In this document: positions 52,059 to 61,214 of the stretch, in pieces
How the letters are laid out: every line of letters begins with the position of its first letter
Numbering within the stretch: the first letter of the stretch is position 1
NCBI RefSeq assembly: GCF_002941025.1
Contig: NZ_PTJS01000001.1
Location: forward strand, 6,205,472-6,269,471
Origin: Streptomyces sp. QL37
GTDB lineage: Bacteria > Actinomycetota > Actinomycetes > Streptomycetales > Streptomycetaceae
Reading direction: 5' to 3'
DNA: 64,000 bases
Notes under the pieces: model-generated
Told to the model about the DNA's origin: nothing
Databases searched by the model: none
Seen by the model: the letters and a program-made list of their open reading frames with translations, nothing else
Program-made: the position numbers and the translations under genes

Positions 52059-53262
52059 CTTCCCCGCGCCCTCCCCTAGGAACCGGCTCCGCGAGCCGGC
52101 GATACCCCAGGAACGCCACCGCGGCCGCGAGCGCTCCCGCCACGGCGGGCACCGCGTACCCTGCCCCGGCCCCGGAGGCGTCGACCACCCAGCCTGCGGC
52201 GGAGGAGCCGAGCGCCACTCCGACGGCGAGTCCGGTGCTGGTCCAGGTCATGCCCTCGGTCAGCTGGGCGCGCGGTACGTGCTGTTCGACGAGGGCCATC
52301 GTGGTGACCATCGTCGGTGCGATGGCGAGGCCCGCGACAAAGAGCGCCACGGCCAGGAACGGCAGGCTCCCGGCCAGTTGGAGGGGGATCATACTCACGG
52401 CCATCGCGCACACCCCCACCAGCCACCGGGTGGACGGCTTCCCCCGCAGGTGCACCAGGCCGAAGACGGCGCCGGCGAGGCAGGAGCCCAGGGCGTAGAC
52501 GGCGAGCACGAGACTGGCCGCCGCCTTGTGACCGCGCTCCTCGGCGAAGGCCACGGTCACCACGTCGACCGCCCCGAAGATCGCCCCGGTGGCGACGAAG
52601 GCCGTCACCAGGACCTGGAGGCCGGGCGCGCGGAGGGCCGAGCCGCCCGTGTGGTGCTCCTTCGGGTGCGGCCTGGGCTCGGTGGCCCGCTGGGCCGTCA
52701 GCCACAGGACGCCGATCACGAGGAACACACCCGCGATCAGGGGGCCGGCCTCCGGGAACCACGCGGTGGACAGGCCGATGGAGACGATGGGACCGAAGAT
52801 GAAGCACACCTCGTCGACGATCGACTCCCAGGAGTACGCCGTGTGCAGCTGACGGCCGGAGCCCCGGTAGATCTCCGCCCAGCGGGCCCGGACCATCGAG
52901 CCCATGCTGGGCACGCAGCCCGCGCCGGCCGCGAAGACGAACAGGGTCCAGTCCGGCAGCCGCTGCTGGGCGCAGACCAGGAGCCCCGCCACGGCCGTCG
53001 CCGCGACCAGGGTGACCGGGCGCAGCACACGCCGCTGCCCGTACCGGTCGACCAGCCGGGAGACCTGCGGGCCCATCACGGCCGCAGCCATGGCGAGCGT
53101 GGCGGAGAGCGCCCCGGCGAGCCCGTAGCGGCCGGTCATCTGGGACACCATCGTCACGACGCCGATGCCCATCATGGCCAGCGGCATCCGGCCCAGGAAT
53201 CCCGCCGCTGAGAACCCCAGGGACCCGGGGGCGGCGAATATGGCGCGGTAAGGGCTGGGCAA
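52018..53262 (-). CDS. MFS transporter (co-transcribed with the lactone oxidase gene)
   Basis: A 414-aa MFS protein with 12 predicted helices. The signature after TM2 is [16 protein letters not shown] characteristic cytoplasmic segment, [36 protein letters not shown], is typical of a Streptomyces efflux-type subgroup. The TTG at 53262 is used because GGAG lies 8 nt upstream and the protein begins with the usual [11 protein letters not shown] before TM1. Function may be sugar-acid or drug export. The overlap with the oxidase gene suggests a shared substrate or simple operon packing. Confidence 0.84.
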   Translation of the reverse strand: MPSPYRAIFAAPGSLGFSAAGFLGRMPLAMMGIGVVTMVSQMTGRYGLAGALSATLAMAAAVMGPQVSRLVDRYGQRRVLRPVTLVAATAVAGLLVCAQQRLPDWTLFVFAAGAGCVPSMGSMVRARWAEIYRGSGRQLHTAYSWESIVDEVCFIFGPIVSIGLSTAWFPEAGPLIAGVFLVIGVLWLTAQRATEPRPHPKEHHTGGSALRAPGLQVLVTAFVATGAIFGAVDVVTVAFAEERGHKAAASLVLAVYALGSCLAGAVFGLVHLRGKPSTRWLVGVCAMAVSMIPLQLAGSLPFLAVALFVAGLAIAPTMVTTMALVEQHVPRAQLTEGMTWTSTGLAVGVALGSSAAGWVVDASGAGAGYAVPAVAGALAAAVAFLGYRRLAEPVPRGGRGEDDRHLRTDDEHVA

Positions 53263-53373
53263 GGGGCGCTCCGGAAAAGCCTGTCAGGTGTATGGGTGGC
53301 CGATACAGCTTACGGGCGCGGCGGACCCACGGCGGTTGCCGGACTGTCGGAGGCGGGTGGCAGGATCGGGTGC

Positions 53374-54498
53374 ATGTCCGATCTGCGTGATCCCGCTCCC
53401 TACGACGCCCTGCTGCTGCTCTCCTTCGGGGGCCCCGAAGGACCCGACGACGTGGTCCCGTTCCTGGCGAACGTGACGCGCGGCCGGGGCATCCCCGAAG
53501 AACGGCTCAAGGAGGTCGGCAAGCACTATTTCCTCTTCGGCGGCGTGAGCCCGATCAACGCCCAGAACAGGGCGCTGCTGGACGCACTGCGCAAGGACTT
53601 CGCGGAACACGGCCTCGAGCTCCCTGTGTACTGGGGCAACCGCAACTGGGCTCCGTACCTCACCGACACCCTGCGGGAGATGATCACCGACGGCCACCGC
53701 CGGATCGCCGTGCTCGCCACCAGCGCCTACGCCTCGTACTCCGGCTGCCGTCAGTACCGCGAGAATCTGGCCGAGTCGCTGTCCGCGCTGGAGGCCGAAG
53801 GGCTTCCGGTGCCCCGGGTGGACAAGCTCCGGCACTACTTCGACCACCCCGGGTTCGTGCGGCCCATGGTGGACGGCGTGCTGGCGTCGCTGGCCGACCT
53901 CCCCGAGGACGTCAGGGCGGGGGCGCACCTCGCGTTCAGCACCCACTCCATCCCGGTGTCGGCGGCCGACACCTCCGGGCCGGTGGAGACCCACGGCGAC
54001 GGCGGCTCCTACGTGGCCGAGCACCTGGAAGTCGCCCGGCTGATCGCCGAGGCCGTGCGCGAGGAGACCGGCGTCGACCACCCGTGGCAGCTCGTCTACC
54101 AGTCACGCAGCGGCGCCCCGCACATCCCGTGGCTGGAGCCCGACATCTGCGACCACCTGGAGGCGCTCCACGGAGACGGTGTCCCCGCGGTCGTCATGGC
54201 CCCCATCGGCTTCGTGTCGGACCACATGGAAGTGCTGTACGACCTCGACACGGAGGCCACCGCGAAGGCCGCAGAGCTGGGACTGCCCGTGCGCCGCTCC
54301 GCGACGGTGGGGGCGGACCCCAGGTTCGCAGCCGCCGTGCGTGAGCTCGTCCTGGAGCGCGCCGCCGCCGAGCAGGGCCGCCCAGTCACGCCGTGCGCCC
54401 TGGGGGCCCTCGGGCCCTCCCACGACCTCTGTCCGGTCGGCTGCTGCCCGGCCAGGGTCCTCAAGCCGGCCGCGGCGGGCGCCGACAGTCCGTTCTAG
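53374..54498 (+). CDS. hemH: Ferrochelatase (coproporphyrin/protoporphyrin type)
   Basis: A 374-aa enzyme that inserts iron in late haem synthesis; in actinobacteria the coproporphyrin III route is usual (then named cpfC). The catalytic His is in FSTHSIP. Cysteines YSGC and the C-terminal PCALGALG...[10 protein letters not shown] match the [2Fe-2S] cluster known in actinobacterial ferrochelatases. The ATG at 53374 is preceded by CAGGAT 7 nt upstream, a leaderless-type start. It diverges from the MFS gene and is followed by an inositol-phosphatase-family gene with a separate ribosome site. Confidence 0.93.
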   Translation: MSDLRDPAPYDALLLLSFGGPEGPDDVVPFLANVTRGRGIPEERLKEVGKHYFLFGGVSPINAQNRALLDALRKDFAEHGLELPVYWGNRNWAPYLTDTLREMITDGHRRIAVLATSAYASYSGCRQYRENLAESLSALEAEGLPVPRVDKLRHYFDHPGFVRPMVDGVLASLADLPEDVRAGAHLAFSTHSIPVSAADTSGPVETHGDGGSYVAEHLEVARLIAEAVREETGVDHPWQLVYQSRSGAPHIPWLEPDICDHLEALHGDGVPAVVMAPIGFVSDHMEVLYDLDTEATAKAAELGLPVRRSATVGADPRFAAAVRELVLERAAAEQGRPVTPCALGALGPSHDLCPVGCCPARVLKPAAAGADSPF

Positions 54499-54567
54499 CC
54501 TCCCGCTTCCCCTGCCGCGCGGGCGGCTGGAAGCCCGCCCGGCCCCGCGAACCACCTCTGGAGCGTT

Positions 54568-55368
54568 GTGACCGACCCCCTCCTGTCCGAACTGCTCGAA
54601 CTCGCCCTGGAGGCTGCCCGCCGGGCGGGCGCGCTCCTGCGCGACGGCCGCCCCGCCGACCTCGGGGTGGCCGCCACGAAGTCCAGCCCGATCGACGTCG
54701 TCACCGAGATGGACATCCGGGCGGAGAAGCTGATCACCGGCTACCTCTCCGAGCACCGCCCCGCCGACGGTTTCCTGGGCGAGGAGGGCGCCAGCGCCGA
54801 GGGCACCAGCGGCATCCGGTGGGTCATCGACCCGCTCGACGGCACGGTGAACTACCTCTACGGACTGCCGACCTGGTCCGTCTCCATCGCGGCCGAGCGT
54901 GACGGCGAACGGGTCGTCGGCGTCGTCGAGGCCCCCATGCGGCGAGAGACGTTCCACGCGGTGCTCGGCGGCGGCGCGTACGGGAACGGCGACGCGCTGC
55001 GCTGCCGCCCCACGGCCCCCTTCGACCAGGCCCTGGTGTCGACCGGCTTCAACTACGTCACCGAGGTCCGCACCCATCAGGCCGCCGTGGCCCAGCAGCT
55101 CATCCCGCGACTGCGTGATATCCGTCGCGGGGGATCCGCGGCCGTCGACCTGTGCGACGTCGCGGCCGGCCGGCTCGACGGCTACTACGAGCGCGGACTG
55201 CACCCGTGGGACGTCGCGGCGGGCGATCTCATCGCCCGGGAGGCGGGAGCCCTCACCGGGGGACGGCCCGGCAGGCCGGCCGACGGGGACCTGACGGTGG
55301 CGGCGACCCCCGGCGTCTTCGAGCCGCTGCAGGCACTCCTGGAAGAACTGGGCGCCTGGCACGACTGA
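54568..55368 (+). CDS. Inositol monophosphatase family protein
   Basis: A 266-aa Mg-dependent phosphatase of the IMPase/FBPase fold. Metal-binding motifs are GEEGA (71-75), WVIDPLDGTVNY (85-96) and HPWDVAAG near 212. Substrates in the family include inositol-1-phosphate, histidinol phosphate and NADP. The GTG at 54568 lies after a CTGGAG ribosome site. It converges with the small conserved gene across a strong hairpin. Confidence 0.88.
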   Translation: MTDPLLSELLELALEAARRAGALLRDGRPADLGVAATKSSPIDVVTEMDIRAEKLITGYLSEHRPADGFLGEEGASAEGTSGIRWVIDPLDGTVNYLYGLPTWSVSIAAERDGERVVGVVEAPMRRETFHAVLGGGAYGNGDALRCRPTAPFDQALVSTGFNYVTEVRTHQAAVAQQLIPRLRDIRRGGSAAVDLCDVAAGRLDGYYERGLHPWDVAAGDLIAREAGALTGGRPGRPADGDLTVAATPGVFEPLQALLEELGAWHD

Positions 55369-55422
55369 CGTATGCCCCTCCCTGAGCCCCTTGTGGCACC
55401 CAGGGAGGCGCCGGCACGTGAA

Positions 55423-55462
55423 GAGGGCCCCGGAGAGCCATCACGGCTCCCGGGGCCCTCTC
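55423..55462. terminator. Bidirectional terminator hairpin
   Basis: GAGGGCCCCGGAGAGCC and GGCTCCCGGGGCCCTC form a long, nearly perfect stem around ATCAC, ending both the phosphatase gene and the convergent small gene. Confidence 0.9.
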
Positions 55463-55470
55463 GTAGCGGC

Positions 55471-55644
55471 TCAGACGCTTGTGGCGCCGATTTCCACGCC
55501 GTGCTCGGCGGCGAGGCGGTGCAGGTCGTCGAGCTCTCCCTGCTCGACGTCCGCGAGGAAGTCGTCGCCCGTCTCGCGAGCCCTCGTGAGGTCGGACTCG
55601 GTGGTCTTGATTCGTTGCAGCAGACCTGCGGTGAAAGCGTCCAT
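55471..55644 (-). CDS. Conserved 57-aa protein
   Basis: A small gene read on the reverse strand: MDAFTAGLLQRIKTTESDLT, then RARETGDDFLADVEQGELDD and a tail ending EIGATSV. It is highly charged and helical throughout, with a likely short coiled coil. GAGGGGG lies 7 nt before the ATG, and codons show strong third-position GC. I recall near-identical proteins in many streptomycetes beside the cutRS genes. The function is unknown; a regulatory or structural helper is possible. It diverges from cutR. Confidence 0.85.
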   Translation of the reverse strand: MDAFTAGLLQRIKTTESDLTRARETGDDFLADVEQGELDDLHRLAAEHGVEIGATSV

Positions 55645-56007
55645 GAAGCGCCCCCTCGTCGTGGGTCGGTGGCACGGGGGTGTGCCCGGTGGTCCTCCGG
55701 CCCGCGGGCCGGAGTGCGGGTGATCACGCAGTCCCTCTGGAAGCAGGACGGGCTGTGGTACGCCACATGCAGGGCGTGATCGCGGGTGTGAGAGCGTCCT
55801 CCCCGCCGCCCGCCCGCGAGAAACCTCAACTCACGCGGGAATCCGCTGAATTCCCTGGAGCGGCGGCCCGGGCCGCGCCGCCTTACCGCCGGTTTATGCG
55901 CGTTACGGGCAGGATGGACGCGCACAGTCGGTGCCGCTGACGTGCTGCGAGCGGCCGGAACAAGGGCCACTCGCCGTTTTTTCGAAGATCTAGGGAAGGA
56001 CTGCGCC
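55645..56007. other. 363-base divergent region upstream of the 57-aa gene and cutR
   Basis: No gene is seen. The part before cutR (around 55890-55990) is less GC-rich and probably holds its promoter. A GC-rich, self-complementary stretch (GGCGGCCCGGGCCGC, about 55861-55876) could form a hairpin. No known operator was recognised. Confidence 0.4.
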
Positions 56008-56661
56008 GTGCGCGTACTCGTCGTCGAGGACGAGCAGCTGCTCGCCGATGCGGTGGCCACCGGGCTGCGCCGGGAGGCCATGGCCGTCGACGTCGTCTAC
56101 GACGGAGGGGCGGCCCTCGAACGCGTCGGGGTCAACGACTACGACGTCGTCGTGCTGGACCGGGATCTCCCGGTGGTGCACGGGGACGACGTCTGCCGCA
56201 AGATCGTCGAGCTCGGCATGCCCACCCGGGTGCTCATGCTCACCGCCTCGGGTGACGTCAGCGACCGGGTCGAAGGCCTGGAGCTCGGTGCGGACGACTA
56301 CCTGCCCAAGCCCTTCGCCTTCAGCGAGCTGACGGCGCGGGTGCGCGCCCTGGGGCGCCGCACCACGGTCGCGCTGCCGCCCGTGCTGGAGCGGGCCGGC
56401 ATCAAGCTCGACCCCAACCGCCGCGAGGTCTTCCGGAACGAGCAGGAGATCCAGCTCGCCCCGAAGGAGTTCGCCGTCCTGGAGGTCCTGATGCGCAGCG
56501 AGGGCGCGGTCGTCTCGGCGGAGCAGCTGCTGGAGAAGGCGTGGGACGAGAACACCGACCCGTTCACCAACGTGGTGCGGGTGACGGTCATGACCCTGCG
56601 CCGCAAGCTCGGCGAGCCGCCCGTCATCGTCACCGTCCCCGGCTCCGGATACCGGATCTGA
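56008..56661 (+). CDS. cutR: Response regulator CutR
   Basis: A 217-aa OmpR/PhoB-type regulator. The receiver domain carries Glu8/Asp9, phospho-acceptor Asp51 (VVLDRDLP) and Lys101 (YLPKPF). The C-terminal winged helix reads LAPKEFAVLEVLMRSEGAVVS ... RVTVMTLRRKLGEP (shown by its landmarks). The GTG at 56008 has AGGGAAGGA 8 nt upstream and gives the length known for CutR. With CutS it forms a conserved Streptomyces system, first described for repression of secondary metabolism and more recently linked to the secretion-stress/protein-folding response (from memory). Confidence 0.93.
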   Translation: MRVLVVEDEQLLADAVATGLRREAMAVDVVYDGGAALERVGVNDYDVVVLDRDLPVVHGDDVCRKIVELGMPTRVLMLTASGDVSDRVEGLELGADDYLPKPFAFSELTARVRALGRRTTVALPPVLERAGIKLDPNRREVFRNEQEIQLAPKEFAVLEVLMRSEGAVVSAEQLLEKAWDENTDPFTNVVRVTVMTLRRKLGEPPVIVTVPGSGYRI

Positions 56662-56668
56662 GGGCGTG

Positions 56669-57910
56669 ATGGCAGCTTCCCCGGGCCCCATGAAGGCACC
56701 CCCGAAGCCGACCTGGGAACCCAAGGCGCAGGAGTCCCCGTACCCCTGGCTGCGGCCGACCATCCGGATACGGCTCACGCTGCTGTACGGCGGCATGTTC
56801 CTGATCGCGGGCATCCTCCTGCTGTCGATCATCTACATGCTGGCGGCGCAGGCCCTGCACGACGCGGGCGGCCTGGAATTCCAGGTCAAGGGCACCAACG
56901 TGCAGATCTCCAGCGACATGTGTCCGCAGCTGAGCTCGGCGCTGAACAACAGCCAGCTGAACGGGATGATCAAGGACTGCACGGCTGCGCAGCGCCAGCA
57001 TGCCCTCGACTCCCTGCTGAACAGGGCGCTGCTGGCCCTCGTCGGCCTCAGCATCATCGCCTTCGCCTTCGGCTACGCCATGGCGGGCCGCGTCCTGTCC
57101 CCGCTGGGCCGGATCACCCGCACCGCCCGCCGGGTGGCGGGCACGGACCTTTCCCGCCGGATCGAGCTGGACGGCCCCGACGACGAGCTGAAGGAGCTCG
57201 CGGACACCTTCGACGAGATGCTGGACCGCCTGGAGCGTGCCTTCACCGCCCAGCAGCGGTTCGTGGGGAACGCCTCGCACGAGCTGCGTACGCCCCTCGC
57301 GATCAACCGCACGCTCCTGGAGGTCCATCTCTCCGATCCGGAGGCGTCACCGGAGCTCCATCAGCTGGGCAAGACGCTCCTGGCCACCAACGAGCGCAGC
57401 GAACAGCTGGTCGAGGGGTTGCTGCTGCTCGCCCGCAGCGACAACCAGATCGTCGAGCGCAAGCCCGTGGATCTGGCCGAGGTGGCCGACCGCGCCATCG
57501 ACCAGACCCGGGCCGAGGCGGCGGCGAAGGGGGTCGAGGTCCGCGGTGAGCGGGCCCAGGCCGTCGTCCAGGGCAACGGGGTGCTCCTGGAGCGGATCGC
57601 GCTGAACCTCGTGCAGAACGCCGTGCGCTACAACGTGGCGGAGGGCGGCTGGGTGGAGGCCACCACCGAGCTCCGGCACGGACAGGCGCTCCTGACCGTC
57701 TCGAACACCGGGCCCGTGGTGCCCGCCTACGAGATCGACAACCTCTTCGAGCCGTTCAGGCGGCTGCGCACGGAGCGCACGGGCAGCGACAAGGGGGTGG
57801 GGCTCGGCCTGTCGATCGCGCGATCCGTCGCGAGGGCGCACGGAGGCCGTATCATCGCGGAGCCCCGCGAGGGCGGCGGTCTCGTGATGCGCGTCACCCT
57901 GCCTGTCTGA
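56669..57910 (+). CDS. cutS: Sensor histidine kinase CutS
   Basis: A 413-aa membrane kinase. TM1 is at about 34-59 and TM2 at about 119-138. Between them is a short extracytoplasmic loop with exactly two cysteines (Cys85 in SDMCPQL, Cys104 in IKDCTAA), which could sense disulfide state. A HAMP domain, His204 in NASHELRTPL, and HATPase motifs (NLVQNAVRYN, GVGLGLSIAR) follow. The ATG at 56669 lies 4 nt after GAGGG, itself formed by the cutR stop region; a GTG at 56666 is the alternative. It is translationally linked to cutR. Confidence 0.93.
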   Translation: MAASPGPMKAPPKPTWEPKAQESPYPWLRPTIRIRLTLLYGGMFLIAGILLLSIIYMLAAQALHDAGGLEFQVKGTNVQISSDMCPQLSSALNNSQLNGMIKDCTAAQRQHALDSLLNRALLALVGLSIIAFAFGYAMAGRVLSPLGRITRTARRVAGTDLSRRIELDGPDDELKELADTFDEMLDRLERAFTAQQRFVGNASHELRTPLAINRTLLEVHLSDPEASPELHQLGKTLLATNERSEQLVEGLLLLARSDNQIVERKPVDLAEVADRAIDQTRAEAAAKGVEVRGERAQAVVQGNGVLLERIALNLVQNAVRYNVAEGGWVEATTELRHGQALLTVSNTGPVVPAYEIDNLFEPFRRLRTERTGSDKGVGLGLSIARSVARAHGGRIIAEPREGGGLVMRVTLPV

Positions 57911-58314
57911 GAGGCTTCACGGTGTGAAGCCGCATTGGATCGCTCTGTTCGCTTTGGGCGGAATTTTCGAACCCCGTTTCCATTCCGTCCTTGTGTGATC
58001 GATCACAGAGGAGCATTCCGGCCCCTCTACTCTCCGTGATCACAACTCTGTCCGAAAGCCTGGAAACGTCCGGGTTTCCGGGGGGCGATATCACGGGAAG
58101 TACACGGGGTGGCGCCCGTGAAGTGCGGCAATCGGACCGTGTACGGTCCCCATCGCCACCCAAGCTGATCGCTCACGAGGGATCCGGTTGGGTGTCGATT
58201 GAGTAACAGACCTTGATGTGAGGCAAAATCTCCGCCTCAGGTCGGGCACAAGTCCGGCCTCTCACGCGTTACGTGCGCTGAGACACCGCAGACACCCATG
58301 AGGGGGAGAGCGAC
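57911..58314 (+). promoter_or_regulatory. 404-base leader/promoter region of the DUF4193 gene
   Basis: No gene is seen. The perfect 14-bp palindrome TGTGATCGATCACA (57994-58007) resembles Crp/Fnr-type half-sites TGTGA/TCACA with a shortened spacer. A second site, GTGATCAC (58036-58043), follows with centres 39 bp apart. A short stem, TGAGGC-N9-GCCTCA, occurs near 58216-58240. Together these suggest a regulated promoter with a long leader for the highly conserved DUF4193 gene. Confidence 0.55.
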
Positions 58315-58611
58315 ATGGCAACGGATTACGACACCCCACGCAAGACCGACGACGACGTGGACCAGGACAGCCTCGAAGAGCTCAAGGCTCGTCGGAGCGA
58401 CAAGACGGCATCCGCCGTCGACGTGGACGAGTTCGACGCGGCAGAAGGACTGGAGCTGCCCGGCGCAGACCTGTCCAACGAAGAGCTGGCCGTGCGGGTT
58501 CTGCCCAAGCAGGCCGATGAGTTCACCTGCATGAGCTGCTTCCTCGTGCACCACCGGAGCCAGCTCGCGCGCGAGAAGAACGGCCAGCCCATCTGCCGCG
58601 ACTGCGACTGA
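58315..58611 (+). CDS. DUF4193 family protein
   Basis: A 98-aa acidic protein conserved across actinobacteria. The first 65 residues are charged and flexible. The C-terminus is a zinc-ribbon-like unit with FTCMSCFLVHHRSQLA and PICRDCD (CxxC...CxxC). Such proteins are abundant and may bind RNA polymerase or RNA, but the role is not established to my knowledge. The ATG has GAGGGGGAGA upstream. It is followed after 12 bases by the next gene. Confidence 0.9.
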   Translation: MATDYDTPRKTDDDVDQDSLEELKARRSDKTASAVDVDEFDAAEGLELPGADLSNEELAVRVLPKQADEFTCMSCFLVHHRSQLAREKNGQPICRDCD

Positions 58612-58623
58612 GGCAGGCCGGCC

Positions 58624-59583
58624 GTGGCAGGCGACACACCGTTCCGGAAGCGGCGCTTGCGGCGCACGAAGTCGTCGGAGGCACATCAGGGCGGCACAGG
58701 CCCGGCACAGGGCGAGAGTCCCGCTGCCGAGCACCAGGCCGCCCTGCCTGCCTCTCCCGGCACACCACCTGACGACGAGCGGGGCCGTCCGGCCTCGCTC
58801 GAAGCGGTGGAGGCGGCTGATCCGTCCCCCGGGCCCGGGCAGGACGGGCCGGCAGGGTCCCAGAAGGGCTCAGGCCGCCTGCACACACTGAAACGAGGCG
58901 TACGCAAGAGCCGGGAGAGCGCTGTGGCCGCAGTCGGCATGGTGGCCGACCGCATCATCGACACAGCTCCCCGCGTCCCCGTGCGGGACCTCGCCACCCT
59001 GCGCAAACAGTTCCCGGGGCTGGGCCCGGAAGCGCTCGCCGACAAGCTCGTCGCGGGCGCCTGCAACGCCACCGCGACCGTCGGCGCGGGTATCGGGGCA
59101 GCGGCGATGATGCCCGTACCCCCCGCCATGCTCGCCGAGCTGGCAGCCGAGATCACCGGGGTGGCCGCCGTCGAGATGAAGCTGGTCGCAGAACTCCACG
59201 AGGTCTACGGTCAGCGCCCGCCGGGCAACCTCGGCCAGCGCAGCACCGCGTATCTGACGTCCTGGACGGAAGAGCGCGGCATCGACGTCTCGCGCCCCAC
59301 CACGCTCAACGCGGCGCTGGGCGGTCAGATGAAGCGCGAGCTCCGCCAGCAGATCATGAAGCGCACCGTGCGCGACCTGCCGAACCTCATCCCGTTCATG
59401 GTCGGTGCCGTCGTCGGCGCGCTGATGAACCGGCGGGACACCAGAAAGCTCGCCGACAGGGTCAGGAACGACCTGCGGCGCAACCAGGTCCCCTGGGACC
59501 GTCTCCCGGAGCTTCCCCCGCTGGAACAGCCGGCGGAGCCCGCCAAGGAGCTGCCGAAGGGTCTGGACGACCCCGGCCGCTGA
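58624..59583 (+). CDS. EcsC-like membrane-associated protein
   Basis: A 319-aa protein. The N-terminal about 85 residues are disordered and rich in Pro, Ala and Gly. The rest is helical, with hydrophobic segments TVGAGIGAAAMMPVPPAMLAEL and LIPFMVGAVVGALMNRRDTRKLADRV. This pattern of an amphipathic core around a glycine-rich helix recalls the EcsC family, but I do not claim membership. The GTG at 58624 is close behind DUF4193 with AGGCAGG upstream, so both are co-transcribed. Function unknown. Confidence 0.75.
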   Translation: MAGDTPFRKRRLRRTKSSEAHQGGTGPAQGESPAAEHQAALPASPGTPPDDERGRPASLEAVEAADPSPGPGQDGPAGSQKGSGRLHTLKRGVRKSRESAVAAVGMVADRIIDTAPRVPVRDLATLRKQFPGLGPEALADKLVAGACNATATVGAGIGAAAMMPVPPAMLAELAAEITGVAAVEMKLVAELHEVYGQRPPGNLGQRSTAYLTSWTEERGIDVSRPTTLNAALGGQMKRELRQQIMKRTVRDLPNLIPFMVGAVVGALMNRRDTRKLADRVRNDLRRNQVPWDRLPELPPLEQPAEPAKELPKGLDDPGR

Positions 59584-59587
59584 CCGC

Positions 59588-60043
59588 TCAGGCGGATACG
59601 GGCGCGAGGGCCGCCACCAGGGCCTGCGGCTCCCGGGTCGACAGATAGAGGTACGGCGTCGGGTCGGCCGGATCCGTGACCTTCACCCGCACCGCCGTCG
59701 GGACGTAGCTGCGCAGCAGCATGAACGCCCGGGGATCCGCCTTGTACGAGCGCCAGGCGCGAGCCTCGTCCCCGTCCAGCACCTCGGCGTCGCCGAGTGC
59801 TTCCAGGGGGATCCGGGCATCGCCGGCGACGAGGGCGCCCGCCACGACCCGGATGCGCGCGGAACCGTAGGAGCTCACGCCCACGCACGCCGCGGCCGTA
59901 CCCGCGACCAGGCCGCCGAGCATCGGCAGGGCGCCGAGAGGCAGGAGCATCAGCGCGCAGGCGACGCCGATCCCGAAGGCGATGAGCCACCACGAACGGG
60001 GTGCGGTGAGACGTTCGTCGAAGGGAGGTGCGGAAGGCTGCAT
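59588..60043 (-). CDS. DUF3093 family membrane protein
   Basis: A 151-aa protein with two N-terminal membrane helices (about 17-36 and 38-57, WWLIAFGIGVACALMLLPLG / LPMLGGLVAGTAAACVGV). A soluble C-terminal domain includes FMLLRSYVPTAVRVKVTDP, the DUF3093 signature with PYLYLSTREPQAL at the end. It is convergent with the EcsC-like gene (4-base gap) and divergent from the thioesterase gene, a layout conserved next to dut in streptomycetes as I recall. Function unknown. Confidence 0.88.
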   Translation of the reverse strand: MQPSAPPFDERLTAPRSWWLIAFGIGVACALMLLPLGALPMLGGLVAGTAAACVGVSSYGSARIRVVAGALVAGDARIPLEALGDAEVLDGDEARAWRSYKADPRAFMLLRSYVPTAVRVKVTDPADPTPYLYLSTREPQALVAALAPVSA

Positions 60044-60101
60044 GAAAGCAAGCTTGGCACGGCGCGACCCCCGGGCGGCCGCGCGGGTAAGGTCTGCGGC
60101 T

Positions 60102-60686
60102 GTGAGTGGAACATCTGCACGTCTGACACCCCCGGCCGGCGCGGTGAAGCCCGTCCGGCATCCCGATGCTCCCGCACCCGGCGAGGTCCTCGGGTCCCAC
60201 TACGAACACTGTTTCGGCTGTGGGGGTGGGCAGCCGCACGGACTGCATCTCCAGGCGAAGGCCGGAGAGGGCGTGAGCGTCACCGCCGAGTTCACCGTGA
60301 AGCCCGCCCACCAGGGCGCTCCGGGGCTGGCGCACGGCGGGGTCCTGGCGACGGCCATGGACGAGACGCTCGGCGCGCTGAGCTGGCTGCTGCGGGTCAT
60401 CGCGGTGACCGGCCGGCTGGAGACGGATTACGTCCTGCCGGTGCCCGTCGACACGGTGCTCTTCCTGGAGGCCGAAGTCACCGCGGTGCACGGCCGGAAG
60501 ATCTACTGCCGTGCGACGGGTCGGACCGGCGGTCCCGAAGGGCCCGTGGCCGTCCGTGCGGAAGCCCTCTTCATCGAGGTCAAGGTGGACCACTTCATCG
60601 ACAACGGACGACCGGAGGAGATCCAGGCCGCGATGTCCGATCCGAACCAGGTCAGGCGCGCCCGCGCCTTCGAGGTGAACCCCTGA
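60102..60686 (+). CDS. PaaI-type hotdog-fold thioesterase
   Basis: A 194-aa single hotdog domain (about 45-165). LAHGGVLATAMDETLGALSW is the PaaI/YbgC-like catalytic helix with HGG and the acidic residue. An upstream CFGCG cysteine motif (HCFGCGGGQPHGLHLQ) is typical of this subgroup. It hydrolyses an acyl-CoA of unknown identity. The GTG at 60102 is preceded by TAAGGT 8 nt upstream without a ribosome site, so it is probably leaderless. The stop overlaps the dut start (TGATG). Confidence 0.87.
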   Translation: MSGTSARLTPPAGAVKPVRHPDAPAPGEVLGSHYEHCFGCGGGQPHGLHLQAKAGEGVSVTAEFTVKPAHQGAPGLAHGGVLATAMDETLGALSWLLRVIAVTGRLETDYVLPVPVDTVLFLEAEVTAVHGRKIYCRATGRTGGPEGPVAVRAEALFIEVKVDHFIDNGRPEEIQAAMSDPNQVRRARAFEVNP

Positions 60687-61213
60687 TGCGCCACCCCGTC
60701 GACGTACTCATCCGCCGGGTCGACCCGGACGTGCCGATTCCCGGCTACGGACACCCGGGTGACGCCGGTGCCGATCTGGTCACCACAGAGGCGGCGGAGC
60801 TCGCCCCGGGCGAACGGGCGGTGCTCCCCACCGGGGTGTCGATCGCCCTGCCCGACGGCTACGCCGCCTTCGTCCACCCCCGCTCGGGCCTCGCCGCCCG
60901 CTGCGGAGTGGCCCTCGTGAACGCCCCAGGGACGGTCGATGCCGGGTACCGTGGGGAGATCAAGGTCATCGTGGTCAATCTCGACCCACGCGAGACCGTG
61001 AGGTTCGAACGGTTCGACCGGATTGCCCAACTGGTCGTCCAGCAGGTCGAGAAGGTGCGCTTCCACGAGGTGACGGAGCTCCCCGGCTCGGCGCGGGCCG
61101 AGGGGGGCTTCGGATCCACCGGCGGTCACGCCGCCGTGGACGGCGTCACGGGCGGTAACAACCAGGGTGGGAACAGCTACGCTTCGGTCGTATCCGACCG
61201 GGAAGGACGTTGA
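60686..61213 (+). CDS. dut: dUTP diphosphatase
   Basis: A 175-aa trimeric dUTPase that keeps uracil out of DNA and supplies dUMP. Motif 1 HPGDAGADL (23-31), motif 2 PRSGLA, motif 3 with the catalytic Asp in GTVDAGYRGEI, and the C-terminal motif 5 GGFGSTGG are all visible. The last 25 residues (VTGGNNQGGNSYASVV) are an extra tail beyond motif 5. It starts at the ATG overlapping the thioesterase stop and is followed after one base by DUF3710, forming an operon. Confidence 0.94.
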   Translation: MRHPVDVLIRRVDPDVPIPGYGHPGDAGADLVTTEAAELAPGERAVLPTGVSIALPDGYAAFVHPRSGLAARCGVALVNAPGTVDAGYRGEIKVIVVNLDPRETVRFERFDRIAQLVVQQVEKVRFHEVTELPGSARAEGGFGSTGGHAAVDGVTGGNNQGGNSYASVVSDREGR

Positions 61214-61214
61214 C

